Both the position numbers and the translations under genes were made by a program. Shown here piece by piece: positions 43,693 to 56,900 of a stretch of DNA of 64,000 bases. The stretch's first letter is position 1. Each line of letters opens with the position of its first letter. Origin of the DNA: Styela clava. Its lineage: Eukaryota; Chordata; Ascidiacea; Stolidobranchia; Styelidae. The stretch spans positions 5,571,001-5,635,000 of the forward strand of contig NC_135258.1 in assembly GCF_964204865.1 (NCBI RefSeq), written 5' to 3'. The notes beneath the pieces were generated by a model. It saw nothing but the letters and a program-made list of their open reading frames with translations, ran no database searches and was not told the origin of the DNA.

Positions 43693-46600
43693 ATGGATTA
43701 CATAAGAAGAGTCATTTTTGGTACTTTGCATGGTAAGTTTTGATTCTTTAATGCTCAGATTATTTTCTCAAACCTTTTTTGCAAATTGTTTTATGATCAT
43801 ACTTGAAGATCTGATTATGCTCTAGAGAGTTCACTGATATTTAGAACACTTATGGAGATTAAAAGTAGAAAACTTTTTACCACATTTTAAGATGTTTTGT
43901 GTATTTATTGCATATCGCAACTAACAACAAGTAGCCACTGACTTCTATAGAGCTATTCTTGGAAAGACCTAAAACTTGGATCTCGGCTTTGTTAAACAAT
44001 GTAATTTTTCTTGTATTTTACAGAATTATGGCAGGCTTTGAAAAAACGTGCTGCAGCTGTGATAATTGCCATGCTTCTGCCAGTAATTTATGAGTTTTTG
44101 TCATGTGAGTATTTTTAAATATAAACATTCAAAAAGTTTCAAATGTTTATTCATAATTTATAGCAGCAATTTCTAACCGGAGGCGAGGTTGAAATGGGGT
44201 CAGATGCTAGGGGGTTAATACTAGGTACAAAACTGATTCTGTCGACTAACGGGGAGTAACCCCCCCCCCCCCCCCTTATTTTTTTAATAAATGCTAATTC
44301 ACACCATTTGCTCCCAATAAGGCACTGTGCCAGGATATTCTATTTCTAAGGACCAGAATCTTTCAGATCGACATTGCCTACCCAAGTTATACTTCTCTGA
44401 CTTGGTGGCCATGGATTTGATCTTTGAGAAATCTTTAACTTGTGATCTCTAGTTAGATCCAGTGCTCTAACCATAGTTAGTTTTTGAAAAAACTGTTCAG
44501 TGTTCAACTGTTTTTTCAGTGACAACCTGCAAGCCTCTTAATCATGTTGAGAATGGTTCAATAGAGTGTGTCGGTAACTGGTACAACAACTCAGTTGGCG
44601 CTGTCTGTTCTTTCTCTTGCAAAAAAGGTTTTCAGTTGGTGGTTGGTGACAAGTTTAAGTATATTACATATTCAATCATAGAAAAAACTAGTCGTTAAAT
44701 TGAGTACTATAAATCTATTGTACTCTTGTGAGCATGAGCCTTTGGCCAGATTTCGAGGGCTTCAACCCCCAAAAATGTAACATGAAAAAAAAACTGTTTC
44801 GAGAAAATAAGATAAACATATATTTTCAACTTCTAAAAAATCTCCAAATTTTTATTGAAATATTCTGGCGAATATGGCTTCAAACTTTGATTGGGAAACC
44901 TGTTTAAGAAGCAGCTTTTACTTTATCAATTTTCTAATTGAAATTTTCAAAATTCCAACATTCACCCTTTTGTACAACAAATTCTCTATATCAAATCTGC
45001 TAAGCCAACATACTTAATTCAATGCTTTAACCCAGTGGTTCCCAAAATTTTTATCAAAAACTCAATTATCCCTTTAATTAAGATATAGTAGTCATATTGT
45101 TATCCCTTTTTCCTTGATGAAAAATGGCGATAATATTAAAGCCTCTTGCATACTCCCATCCGACATTGAATTGCTAAACTTGTGCAAGCTCACCATTTTA
45201 GCCTACAATCTGTACGTCAGAGTAGTGGTATTATGTCACTACGAAGTATGTGACTCAATAGCTCATTTGACTAAATTTAACAAATTATCCCAATTGGGTA
45301 TAATTAACCTAATTTGGGAACCACTGTTCTAACTCACCTAAATTATGCGCACCAAGATGTCGCACAACCTGAACCCTAACCTGGTACACAACCTGAGTTC
45401 AGGTTGTGCGCCATCTTGGTGCGCATACTTCAGGAGGTCCGTTCTAACCATTAAGCTACTTTATGCTGATTCTGTGGGAATAACATTGGTTATTCAATTT
45501 CTGTCCGTACTAACAATGTCTTTCTATTTAATTTACAAATTATCTAGTATGTGGTGTTCGATAGCTGCCATAGTAATGTTACACTCTTTTATTGATTAGG
45601 GAGCAGTGAAGACTACATGCAATGAAGAAGGAAACTGGACTAATGGATTACCATCATGTTTGTATACATATTTAGCTATTAGATTTGAACCGGGCATGTA
45701 TATCCTGCGGTAGTGAAGTCTACATTAATCTAATTGCAAGGTTAAATTGTCAATACATTGACGATTGACATGAATCTTAGTTTCAAAGTTAAAATTAGTT
45801 TAACGCAAGATCGTGCGGTGAAATCTTGATGTCAATGTGACTCGTAGTCATCCATTTCACTGTTGGTATGAAGTCTATTGGGACCCAGACTTACAATTCG
45901 AAGCAGCAGCGACTCGATCTGCAGTGATTCGACCTGGGACTCGGAACTTTAAAATGTGATTGGACCTGACTTCAGGCTCTTTACTGAGGGGTGATGGTAT
46001 TTCTACCCCACACAGCTGATTAGATTTATCGATTAAAAATATATGGAGCTCTTGAAGGGCTTAGAAAAATTTTACTTTTCTACCAGGTTTGAAAATCTGT
46101 GATCAGCCTCCCAAAGTGTTACATGGTGAAGTGGAATGCAATGGTACTGTGGTTGGCTCTGCATGCAGAGTGAAATGTGACAAATCAAGAAAGACAGATG
46201 TAAGTTGGAATACGGCTAGGCTAGTGTTTCGCAACGTAGCTCCTCAGGCCTACAAGTAGGTCTCAAGAAATTACAAATTGAAAAGAGAGGAGACATTTTC
46301 ATGATACTCAATTTTGAAGCTTTCATGGGAATAAGACATCTTTTGATGCAAAAAATGGGCCAGGAATAAATGAAGTTTCAGAATCCGTTATCTAGGCTCC
46401 TGACACATTGGCATATGCTATATGAGGAGTCTGAGGACATTCATTAGGTGACAGGAGTAATTATAGAATTGAATGATGAAGAACGATCATACCTATATAA
46501 TTAGGCTGTCTTATTGCCTACCCTCCTCTGGGATAAATATGGAACCATGTGAATTATGGGCCGTATGTGAATTTTTTGCTGAATACCATATTTTGTTTTT

Positions 46601-48872
46601 GTCACAGGGTGTTAATTTGATGATATGTGGGAAGGATGGGAGGTGGTTGGAAACTGCTCCAACTTGTGTCTGTGCTAATCCTTGTCGAACTGGTGAGAAC
46701 TGTGATAAATTTTAACCTGGCAAGAATTTAAACATTATATAAATGAAGATGGAGGAACATCGTACGTAAGTATAATGCGACAAAGACCAAGAAGGTCAAT
46801 GCCCAAATATATATGGACAGTGTTCCCATATGTCATATAAAAATGTTCCCATGACTTGAAATGAAACAGCTAAATTTTAAGCGATGTAATGTCCCGGAGA
46901 ACCCTAAGGTAAATTTGTAAAAAAAATAAAGGTAGTTATCTTCTAATGCAGGGTGTGCAACCTCAATACTGGAGGGTCAAATACAAATAACTGATGAAAC
47001 TGCGAGCTTTATTTAAACTTTGTACAGGTAGCAGGTACAGCAATTTGGATTATTGATTTTATGACATGCTATGTTCAGTTCACGAAAGTGAGTTATTAGG
47101 GCATTGTAACATCACATGCATAGATTGGACTCGATTTGCAATGCAAAGAGATTGGAATTACTCAAACGTACCAAATTAAAAACTTCTTTCGCGGGGGACA
47201 CAGGCACACCCTTCAAAATTGGCCCTTCGCTGCGGGCCGCACACTTTTTCTTGTGGGCCGCAGGTTGCACACCCCTGATCTAGTGGTTTCGCCCATCTTT
47301 ATTCACTGAGAATTTGAAACTGGGAAGCCATATTTGTTCACAACAACAATCTAGCAAAATGATTCATTTCATGTCCAATAAGTAAAATTAGTGGGATAAT
47401 TTTTTGGTACTCCCGAAGTATGTGGATCAAGATGGCAAACATCGGAACGTTGTATGTGTATCAGGTTATGCCATAATTTTATTCCAATTTTAGTTCTAGC
47501 ACGAGTTCGGAGACTAGCCAAGTGACTCCCGTATTTGTACCTGAAATTATGGCCTAACCCTAACCTGGTACATATACTACGTTCCGGTGTCCTCTACTTT
47601 GGTTCACATACTTCGGGATCGCCAATTTTTTGATTGAAATCTTTTGGTAACACCATATTGCTAAACTCCATTTTATTAAAAAAATGTCATTCTGCTGTGA
47701 ATCAAATTATTCTTATGATACTTTCATTTTTTTCTGAAATTTTTCAGTTAAATTTTGGAGGCCATCCAATAAAATGTGCTACACATTATAGTATACGAAG
47801 GCTCAAATTGGACTGGTTTTGCAGATGTATAGATATAACTTCTGGGCATGAGGTTATGTGTAAACCGTATGAATCAAGATATGGTGCATGCGAGCATTCA
47901 AGTGCCGAACTCATTCGTCAGATGGTTGACAAAAAAGTTTATCCGCCACCTTGTGACCCTCATAGTCTTATGACAGGCCTTGTGACCCTCATAGTCTTAT
48001 GACAGGCTGCTGAATGAGGGCTTTTATCATCTATTGCACGGGTGTGCAACCTTTAAAACAAGAGGGCCAGATGCAAATAACTGCGTGCAACCGCAGGCCG
48101 CACCTTCATTTGGCCTCCTTGTAGTTGCAGGCAAATTTCGTTTCGCAGCCTACATACCATCCAAAATTAGCGCTTATCTTCATGCCATACAATTTTTCCT
48201 TGTGGGACGCATTTGACCTACAGGCCGCACGTTGCACACCCCTTTTGCTTTCTGAAAAATGAAATTCCATATGGCAGTTATTAACATGTATTATCATCTC
48301 CACTCTATTGAAATCTCGCCTTGTCCGAAGGTAATATTAGGTGATTAGACCAAGGTGCTACAAAGCAAACTACCAAACATTTCTACCATAAAGTGAGTCA
48401 AATTTATTGAATTGAAAAAATGTACTTTGAATCGCCCCACAAAATAACATGCCAAGAGGCATTTTTCAGGAAATTCGCCAAAAATTGTTTTCTGGAAATC
48501 TAATAATGTATATTCTCTGGTCCAAATAAATGAACGGCTTTGCTTCTGTTGTGTCAATATTAGGTCTTTTGTGAATATTAAATTATTGTTGAAGAATGAT
48601 GTTTAATCTTATTTCTATTTTATTATTTCAAATATTACATAAGTGTATTTTTGCAATTGTTAAATGATATGCATAAATTATCGGCCTAATTTGTGAATAA
48701 TAAAATTCCATCACAGCCTTTTATGAGTCTGCTGTTATGTAATTATTTTAGTTAGTGAAAGAGATTTCTTGTTTTTTTTTATCCAAAAAAATCAGCTTTG
48801 TGGCAAAAGGAGTGCCAATGTGATGTGTTGAAAAATGGAGAATGCCAGTCGTTCTGTGCATTTAGGCCTTGA
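43693..48872 (+). CDS. Small sushi (CCP)-domain protein with N-terminal hydrophobic anchor (about seven exons)
   Basis: Exons 43693-43732, 44024-44104, 44520-44641, 45600-45657, 46087-46199, 46608-46692 and 48796-48872 join in one frame (191 residues; phases 1, 1, 0, 1, 0, 1). The N-terminus is basic then hydrophobic (KKRAAAVIIAMLLPVIYEFL), a signal-anchor or uncleaved signal. CCP1 is TCKPLNHVENGSIEC ... CSFSCKKGFQLVGAVKTTC ... WTNGLPSC. CCP2 is ICDQPPKVLHGEVEC ... GSACRVKC ... LMICGKDGRWLETAPTC. It ends in a cysteine-rich tail (CVCANPCRTALWQKECQC ... ECQSFC). CCP domains mediate complement control and adhesion; the role here is unknown. The exon 3 donor is ambiguous by one codon (44638 or 44641). 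The last exon is the least certain; an alternative exon starting at about 47757 would end the protein early. Confidence 0.7.
45033..45326. mobile_element. hAT-like MITE (294 bp) in sushi gene intron
   Basis: CAGTGGTTCCCAAAATTTTTATCAAAAAC ... AATTTGGGAACCACTG. Flanks are only 5 of 8 identical. The termini fit the CAGTGGTTCCCAA hAT group. Confidence 0.75.
45344..45427. repeat. Foldback (hairpin) repeat
   Basis: TATGCGCACCAAGATGTCGCACAACCTGAAC (45344-45374) pairs with 45397-45427. The 22-bp loop contains CCTAACCTGGTACACAACC, the core phrase of the MITE family. Confidence 0.85.
46949..47277. mobile_element. hAT-like MITE (329 bp) in sushi gene intron
   Basis: CAGGGTGTGCAACCTC ... GGGCCGCAGGTTGCACACCCCTG. 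Flanks TTCTAATG and ATCTAGTG match at 6 of 8 positions. Same group as 14557-14794. Confidence 0.85.
47406..47623. mobile_element. Long-TIR MITE (218 bp), perfect TSD
   Basis: GGTACTCCCGAAGTATGTGGATCAAG ... CTTTGGTTCACATACTTCGGGATCGCC, bounded by AATTTTTT at 47398-47405 and 47624-47631. Same family as 9464-9695. Confidence 0.9.
47949..48006 (+). repeat. Perfect 29-bp tandem duplication
   Basis: CCTTGTGACCCTCATAGTCT then TATGACAGG, present twice head to tail without mismatch. It lies within a possible alternative exon of the sushi gene. Confidence 0.9.
48037..48243. mobile_element. hAT-like MITE (207 bp)
   Basis: CACGGGTGTGCAACC ... GGCCGCACGTTGCACACCCC. Same group as 14557-14794 and 46949-47277. 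No clear duplication. Confidence 0.75.
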
Positions 48873-50122
48873 ATACAATATATAAGGAAATAGCGATAGC
48901 GGCAGACTAGCGACCCAACTGCATACTCGGATTTAAGGAATAAATAACTCAAGGCCACGACAGCCGAATATCGGGACTCTCAGCCGCCTGACGATGGTAC
49001 ATGTAACCGTGATTTTGAACGGGCAATATCCGGACAGGTAACCGGGCAAAATTCAGTATTCGCCATGTGATTAATCTGTTTCATTACTACAAGAATTCTA
49101 TCCTCATGCCAGATAAACCGCATAATCCTTACACGCGCTCGACCACCACGCACACATATTTCTCATAGGATAAAATCAAAACACGGCTGCTTTCTATTAA
49201 AAAAAATTAAAAGTCGAAACTGTGATATGTGAAAAATGTTGATTTAGTAAGGTAATCGTCCGACAAGAAAAATTTTACATTTTTGTGTTTGGGCAAACAC
49301 AATTACATGTACTTCAGTAATTACCTATCGATCTTTAGATCGGTAAGTATGTTGATAGGTATTTATTTGTCTGTCTGTTAGATGCACGCGATATCTCACG
49401 AAGGCGTGGTTGAATCTGCTCCAAATTTTGCATGTGCATTTATCATATTTCGGACCAGAAGCTTATTGATTTCGGATGAATTATGTCGTATAATTAGCGA
49501 GTTATCAATTAATTAGTGATGGGACACGCGGTGTCACTATAGAGTCTCGATCGATAAGTCTTCGGTCTCCGACCGATATTCTCGTTTTTTTTTTTGATTG
49601 ACTCAACTTTTCAACTTTATCCCATTTAACAAAATATCATACTCGGTTGCGCATTGCAAGAGGATTGTTCAAAAAATCTTTGTGTGGTGCTTTCCTCACT
49701 CTCACGTGCAAATGTGTTTTTAGCATTTTAAGCTGAATTTGGAGCACTTCATGCTGATTATGCACCAACACGCACAGGGTTTGAGCCCAATGAGAAACGA
49801 TTATATTAAAAAAAAACATTGCTGGTTCATGCCCGGTGCAGTTTCAACACACCCAAGCACATATGGCGAGGTGGTTGTTTTGATTTTAGGACCAAATCTA
49901 TTGTGGGGAAAATAGTTGAAATGAGCATATGAAGTGGGGTTCATTCCACATTCTGTATACTAGTATAAGGATGGGTAAAAGTATAATGTCTTGGCAGATG
50001 GTTAGAGTCTTAGATCATTTATGTAAATTAAGATCCATACAATTGAAATAGGACTGGTTAGTCTGATGTAAAAGAGACCATCCTCTGCTATGGATACATT
50101 TAAGAATCTTCCTATTTCATCC
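48873..50122. other. Intergenic with one dispersed repeat
   Basis: Contains the dispersed repeat at 49318-49587. 48893-49030 is somewhat CpG-richer (GATAGCGGCAGACTAGCG, CAGCCGCCTGACG) but no exon was recognised. Elsewhere AT-rich. Confidence 0.45.
49318..49587 (+). repeat. Dispersed ~270-bp repeat
   Basis: AATTACCTATCGATCTTTAG ... CGATCGATAAGTCTTCGG then CCGATATTCTCG. Best-preserved of the three copies. It lacks the GTTTTGGGGGATCCCC block present in the other two. Confidence 0.8.
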
Positions 50123-50130
50123 ACTTACCA

Positions 50131-50437
50131 CAGGGTGGGCAACATAGGACCCGGCCCGCGACGAGATTTTGACCGGCCAGCTGACTGTACATCAGTCAAT
50201 TATGATATTATAATATTGCACTTTTATTACATTATGATAAATTCATTATGTGTTTTTTGGCCCCTATTTTTTGTAAAGTTTAAACCTTCCTTCAAACGCG
50301 ATTTATAACTTTCTTTCTTGCATTAGCGAATGAATATGTGATTAAGATATTGAATACTATTCATGTTATAATCCGGCCCACCGAGGACTTCATTTTCCCA
50401 CATCCGGCCCGCCGACTAGAGAAGTTGCCCACCCCTG
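50131..50437. mobile_element. hAT-like MITE (307 bp), perfect TSD
   Basis: CAGGGTGGGCAACATAGGACC ... CTAGAGAAGTTGCCCACCCCTG, flanked by ACTTACCA at 50123-50130 and 50438-50445. It contains CCGGCCCGCGACGAG and CATCCGGCCCGCCG. Confidence 0.9.
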
Positions 50438-50445
50438 ACTTACCA

Positions 50446-53400
50446 CAATACACTAGCGTGAACTGGATGTGAAGTTGTGGTTTGCTATATGCCCAGAATT
50501 ATCTGCTTTATTCCCCCCATATAAAAATCCAATCCGTTTGAGTGATTTTAAATTTGCACTAGCCAGTTACCTATACCAATTTCCAAGATAGTTATATGAA
50601 GATTCGTGTTCGCTGAAGAATTTTAATTTGCATTGATATGTGGGCTGATACTGATGTCTGAAAAGTTTACCTAACCCAGGACAGTGGGACAAGTATGCAA
50701 ATAAGTGTGTTAAAAAAGGGGCAAGTGAACGACATACTATTTTTTGAGGCGCCAGGCTAACAAGGGAGTGGCCCCTACATACCGTACTTCCTGGGGTCGG
50801 AATGACACCCAAAGCCCAGACACATGGTTTTTTGTTCTCATACAGTCTCTTAAAAAAGGATGATTGCATATGCGCTCAGTGATCAGAGCTGTCAAGAGTC
50901 GTAAGTCAAATTTTTTGAAACCCAGCGTCTCGAGACAAAAGAAACCAGTAGATCGCGGCCCATCCTGATCACTACTTTCAAACCATGACAATAGATCTTT
51001 CCGGATGCTTTTAATAAGTCCATGACAATAGATCTTTCCGGATGCTTTTAATAAGTTTGAAAATGATAGAAATTGAAATAAACTGAGCAGAAATGAAACA
51101 AGGAAAACAGTGAGAATCTTAACAACGATACTTCACATAACATAATAAAATTATGTGCACCATATCACATATGCAAGGACTTGTGCACATTTATTATGAG
51201 TGATACAACCTTAATCATAGTCACTAGTCGCCTGATCATAGTCTTCGAGGTTAGGACAACTATTAGTGAGAGTTTAATAAATTAAATTAATATTATTCTT
51301 CACTCTTGAGTGACCATAATATTAGTGCAAGTGTTGAAGCAAAAATGACTTCATGAGCAATTATGGTTGACTAATTTCAACTTGAAAAACAACTCAGGTT
51401 CTTATAAGGGGTTCGTTCATAGGACAAACCACACCATCTTGCCTGGTTACCACCCTACAAGATGCTTTAATGTCATGTGAACGCCATTCCTGCTATAAAA
51501 TTAAAAGTGACAATACAATTTAAAAAAAGGCTGAGCACTATCTTTGAAAGTCGTTTTGTAGCAGCGAGTGGAGGTTTTGAAATATTATAAAATAATGTTT
51601 ATCATGAGGGATATTCATATTGTGAACCTCAGGCTCTACATATCCAAGGTAGGGGGGTATGGGAATAGGTAACCAGATGCTTTTCGCTTTCAAATTAAAA
51701 GTGTTTAAACACAATTTTAAAACGTTGAACATCAATAATTTACAGTCATATTGTAGCAAGAAATGAGAATGTCAAAACATTCCATAAAAAGAATAAGACA
51801 TTCAATTACTGGCAACAAAAAATTCACTACTTTACACTGGAGCAGCAAATTTAACTGAAACATGCAGCTTCATGGAATAAACTGGTTTATGATTGAAAGA
51901 GAATAGTGAACCAAATGATAAGGATGCCAATGTCTGAATAGTTTTTTCCTTGAAAAAATCTCAAATTATATATGGGGTGTCCACAAAGTCTTGAAATTTT
52001 TCAAAATTGCAAAGGGAGGAGTTTGTCTATATATTGTTTTGGCCCTCACAAATGCATTGAATGAGGTAATAAACAACTGCTGATTAAGAAACAACAAAAT
52101 CTGGTTAAGATATATTGAGAACCGACTTCATAACGAAATTGTAAAAGTACATTATGGACCCCCTGTACATTAGGCTCATTTTGCGACAAGATATTGTGCA
52201 TACCAAAATCATACTCATACTTACCGGTAATCAAAATCATACCCACTATAGTTATGCCAAAAACAGGAATTTAAATGAACTGAAATCTAGATATGGACCC
52301 ATTCAAAGAGCATTGATTCAAAATTCAGCTGAAACGAAATTTTCTAGACATACCCACGAAGACGTTTTCAAAAGTGAAGCAATATGTTAGAATTTTAACA
52401 TGCTTTCATTGCCACTTGAAAGAAATTTAAACAAATATTCACATGCAAGGTCGACTTTTCTCCAAAATATGTAAGCAACAATTTGAGAATAATCATTTGT
52501 GGAAATTAGAATTATTTTGAAGACTTTCATGGCAGAATAATTTTGGGAGTAAATTTTCTTGCAAAATTATTATTTGACATATTTTATCAAAATTATTATT
52601 TGAATTACTTCGTGAGCATAGTTTTGTGTTGGAAAGACCAACTCTAGACAATCGCGTACCAAGACAGTAGTAGCAGTAGTAGAAAGTAGGTTCGCTTGCT
52701 ATATTTCAAGTTACGTAGCAACTATCAAATTTAATACCAAATTTACAATTTTTCATGTGGTAAAAAAAGCAACACATGATGAAAACCTGCAATTCATAGT
52801 ACGTTTACTCTAACAATAGTCATTTACAAACATAAGATTAAAAGAAAAAGCATATACCAATAGCAATTTGGTCTTCTGAGAGAAAAGTCAGAATCAAGGA
52901 ATAGACCAGGAGTAGACTAATAATGGCCCGCAGGCCCACTTGTATGCTAAAATTATGACTATAGTTTTTATGAATGTAAGTTTCCGTTGAAAATACTGAT
53001 GAAAATACCAGCATAATGACCCTGATTGTTACATTATTCTTCTTATTATAATACAAATGTTAGCTTAGCTGTTGGACTAGCTGATGTAAATAAATTTTTT
53101 TTTTCCATAGTTTTTCATATTGAGTTTTGAGCCTTTGGCTCAGTAACTGAGTCTATTATCTGTAACTGGCCCACTCAGAAAAGTGATTGCCCTTCCTTGG
53201 AATAGACATGACAATTTTGATCCTGTAAACTTATTTTAATAAGATATAAACTGTCATCAAACTTGCTAGTACAAAAAGTTTCATTCACATACTAACAGGA
53301 TTGGAATCACAGTTTAAATCCAGTTGTTCTTTTTATACAATAAATTCACTCGTCTCAAATCAGCAGTTCCCAACCAGGGGCTCATGGCCCCCAAGAGGGC

Positions 53401-53915
53401 CACAGCGTGGTTGGAGGGGGGCACAATGCTAGGTACAAAACTGATGTTATCTTTTCCCTTGGCGAGAAAACTTTCCTTCTTCCCGGCCACATCGCATTAT
53501 AAGGTTTAACAGGGTGTTTTCAGGCTGTTGGGCATGAATTGTTTGAACATAATGGGATTTCGAACACACCAATTCAAATAATACTACAAACAGCAATGGA
53601 ATGATAAACCGGGGGCCATGAGTGTTAAAATCTTTCGAAAGGGGGCCAGGAGCCATAAAAGGTTGGGAACAACTGTCTTAGATAGATATATGGACTGAAT
53701 CAAATTAGCTAATCAAGCAGGTTTATCTGCGTATAACGACGAATTTATTCGAAGTTAAAAACTAATCAAATGAATCTCAGTGGTCAAAGTAAACTCTTCT
53801 TGGGCAGCGGGTTTCCTAATTTCAACTATGCTATTGCGTTCCGTCGGTAATCTGTTGAGTCAGCTGCATTTCAACACAGAAATAATATTAAAAATGAATC
53901 AAAATCGTGGACAAT
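50446..53915. other. 3' side of PWWP2 and intergenic DNA
   Basis: AT-rich. Contains a 37-bp tandem duplication (50984-51056, CATGACAATAGATCTTTCCG...), a MITE-like repeat at 51970-52170 (GGGTGTCCACAAAGTC ... ATTATGGACCCCCTG), and a hAT-like MITE at 53361-53675. No gene recognised; PWWP2's 3' UTR should begin at 53915 and run leftward. Confidence 0.45.
53361..53675. mobile_element. hAT-like MITE (315 bp)
   Basis: CAGCAGTTCCCAACCAGGGGC ... AGGTTGGGAACAACTG. Flanks TCTCAAAT and TCTTAGAT match at 6 of 8. Fragments of the same family (GCTAGGTACAAAACTGAT; GGGGCCAGGAGCCATAAAA) lie at 44162-44280 and 56280-56370. Confidence 0.8.
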
Positions 53916-56900
53916 TTAAGTCTCAAACTGCATGATTAACTTTCTAACTTCAGGCGACATTTCTTTCTCTGCTTCTCGAGCATCTTGGATTGCTTTTCGG
54001 TATTTTCCTTTACGTTTGCGAACAAATCTGAAAAGAAATTTTTTTTTATGAGGTTATTCCAGATGAGTCAATGATCAAAATGACCAAATCTTAAAGAGTT
54101 AAATAATGGGCGCTCCAGAAGTGTGTGTACCGATATGGGGGTGACTAATTTCGTTCGCCGACTTTACATCAAGTTGTGTAAAGGGACTGAAACCTATGGG
54201 CAGGGGGCATATTCACAGGATTAGTGTTCTATACCAGAGGTGTGTGGCCCGCTGAGAAGTGCCAATTTTGGATGGTGCGCAGCCTTCAAAGCGAGATTTT
54301 AATTTAGTTTAATCTGGTACGTTCGAGTAATTCTAATTCCTTTGCATTACCTATACCCGAGTCCAATTTATTATCTATGCCTATGAGGTTACAATGCCCT
54401 GAAAGCTAGCTTGGGCAATGCTAACAACGCTTGTCATGAGATCAATAACCAAAATGTTTGCGCCTGTAACTGCTAGAAAGCATATGTTGAATGAAGGTGC
54501 GGCCCGCGGTTTCACCTATTTGTAACTGGCCCTCCAGTTGCACAGCACACCCTAGTTCTATGCGATTAAAATTACAAGTTTCCCAATGAAAATACTTTAA
54601 AATTCTATATTTAGCTACTTTGCTGTATCTAGCCATAAAATTGATACTACCTTCTATCAAAACTTTCTGAAAAAGATTCAAGTTCTGTGCACGGAATATG
54701 AGAAACCGTTTTGCTCTGGAACCAGTCCACAATGGCAATTTGTTCTATCTTTGATTCCGCATTTTTGATGACAATTTTCTTCAAAATACCTGGCCACCAA
54801 GGAAACCCCATAATTTTCCCCCAAACTACATCACCTTGGCACCATTTTACACCTGCTCTCGTGGTACACCGTGTGACGGAAATCGAGTGTGATGCTTGAA
54901 CACTAGTAGGAGTTTTTTTTCTATGCGATGAAGTTCCAACGGCGTTTACGGAAGCTGATGCATCTTCTGCTTCTGAACTTTCCTCTTTTGGAATGTTCTG
55001 TTTGAACTTTACAGCAAGCTGAGATGGTACAGTTGCCTTCGTTGAATTCGAAAGCGTTGAAAGGCTGTCTTCAGATTTTCTGGCCGATATTGGTTGAAGT
55101 AAAACATGTGGGTGTAAAGACCGCACATGTCTTCGCCGTATTGTATTAGGCGATTCTTTTTTCCCATTAAAAGTTTTGGCTGCATCGTCTTTTATTTGTT
55201 GCGCTTCAGTGTTTTTTCGAGGTGAATTTTTTGGAGTTTTACGTTGCTGGTTTGGGCTTTCGACTGAGGTAAACGCTGATGTATCAGATACATGAAGAAA
55301 ATTTGGTTTCTCTTTGCTTGCTTCATTTTTATCCAGAGATAAAATTGTTTGTTTCGTTGATGATCGTTTTGATAATCCTTTCGGTTTGGCTGTCGCCTTT
55401 GTTGGAGCAATAAATTTATTGTCTGTGTCTCCTTTATGTTCTTGTAAATATTTAAAATGTTCACTTTTAGCCCTGTTAACAACTTTCCTTGCTCGTTCAT
55501 GCATTGCATTCCGCTTAGTAACGGCATCATTTGAATTGGGAGTTGGGGAGTGAAGTCGTGAAGGTATTTTTAAGATTCGACCTTTGCCCCCTGGCGATTT
55601 GTAGGAAATTTTTATCACAGGGCTTCGTTTTATTGGTTCCGAAGTTGACCCTGTTTTTGCTGAATCTTTAGAGCCATTGTCTTTGGAAGAAACTTTTGAA
55701 TTATTTGTTTTCACAGATTCTTTATCGAGTTTAATTCTTTTTGCCTGTTTTGAAAGCGGTTTGAAACCAGCCATATCGTTTTTCTCTTGTTTTGAACCAG
55801 TTTCTTTCCGTCCATCAGCGATTAGTTTTCTTTTGCCTGCAAGATAGAAAATAGCTTGTTGAAAATGAAGTCTTGGCTTGGTCTGTCGTATAATCATATA
55901 ATTAATATGTTTTTGATTGGGTTTGGGTATATCTCTCCGGGACAAACAATAAGTCATAGAGAAGGGTATTTTCAACAGCTTTTCCAATCACTCTATATAG
56001 TTTTTCACAATCATCTACTTACACATAATAAGCTACTTTTTATGGATTGGCATTCGTTTTGGCATCGTCTACCCAGTTTTCAGTATTTGAATCCAACATT
56101 TTACTCTTCTGTTTACTGATTTAACTTATCACTCTACAAAAAAACTCCCCATTTTCCTAGTTTCATTACTTAATAAGGTTATTCCATAAATATAATAAGC
56201 AATAATAAATATAATTTGAAATCTACCGTTCAAAATAACACTATAATATAACTCGAATGATAAATGACACTATTAATACCACAGGAATGATAAACAGAAA
56301 GGCCATGAGTTCTCAAAGCCTCCGGAAGGGGGCAGGAGCCATAAAAAGTTGGGAAACACTACTCTAACCATCAGGCTATCGATCAATCAAACAGACCTTT
56401 AATAGCTTTTTTCTCATCTGATAATTTCATGAGTCCACCAGATGCACAAGTGTCACAACAACATGTGGAAGGATGAGAAAGAAGTTTTCGTCCAGAATTT
56501 GAAGTGACAATTTTCAGAGCTAAATCAGTGTTGATCATGTCCATTCTGACTTTTCTTTTCGAGCGTCGTCGTCTCATGTATATTTGCCGAGCCGGTGGCA
56601 ATTCAATTTTTTGCGCGTATGTTGTTCGAATATCAAGAGTTTGTGGTAAACGAACTTGTTGCTGGGCAACCATTTTTTCACGCTCTATTTCATCCTCTTT
56701 TAACTTTTTTGGATCGATGCCATACGCCCGATAATAAGTGTTATCTGGACGTTCTTCGATGCCATAAGGTCCACGTCTGCAAATGAATTTAATTAGGTGA
56801 GCATTTGAACCAACAGACATCCAGGCGAAAAGCAATCGACACAAGGTTGAGAAAATTTTGCATTCCTACTTGATGTTAAAAACAAATTGAGGAAATCAAA

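Noticed and set aside
47634-48002. A 122-codon frame as a firm exon of the sushi gene
   Set aside because: Its open frame is out of phase with the preceding exon, and its end is a perfect tandem duplication; kept only as a possible alternative exon.
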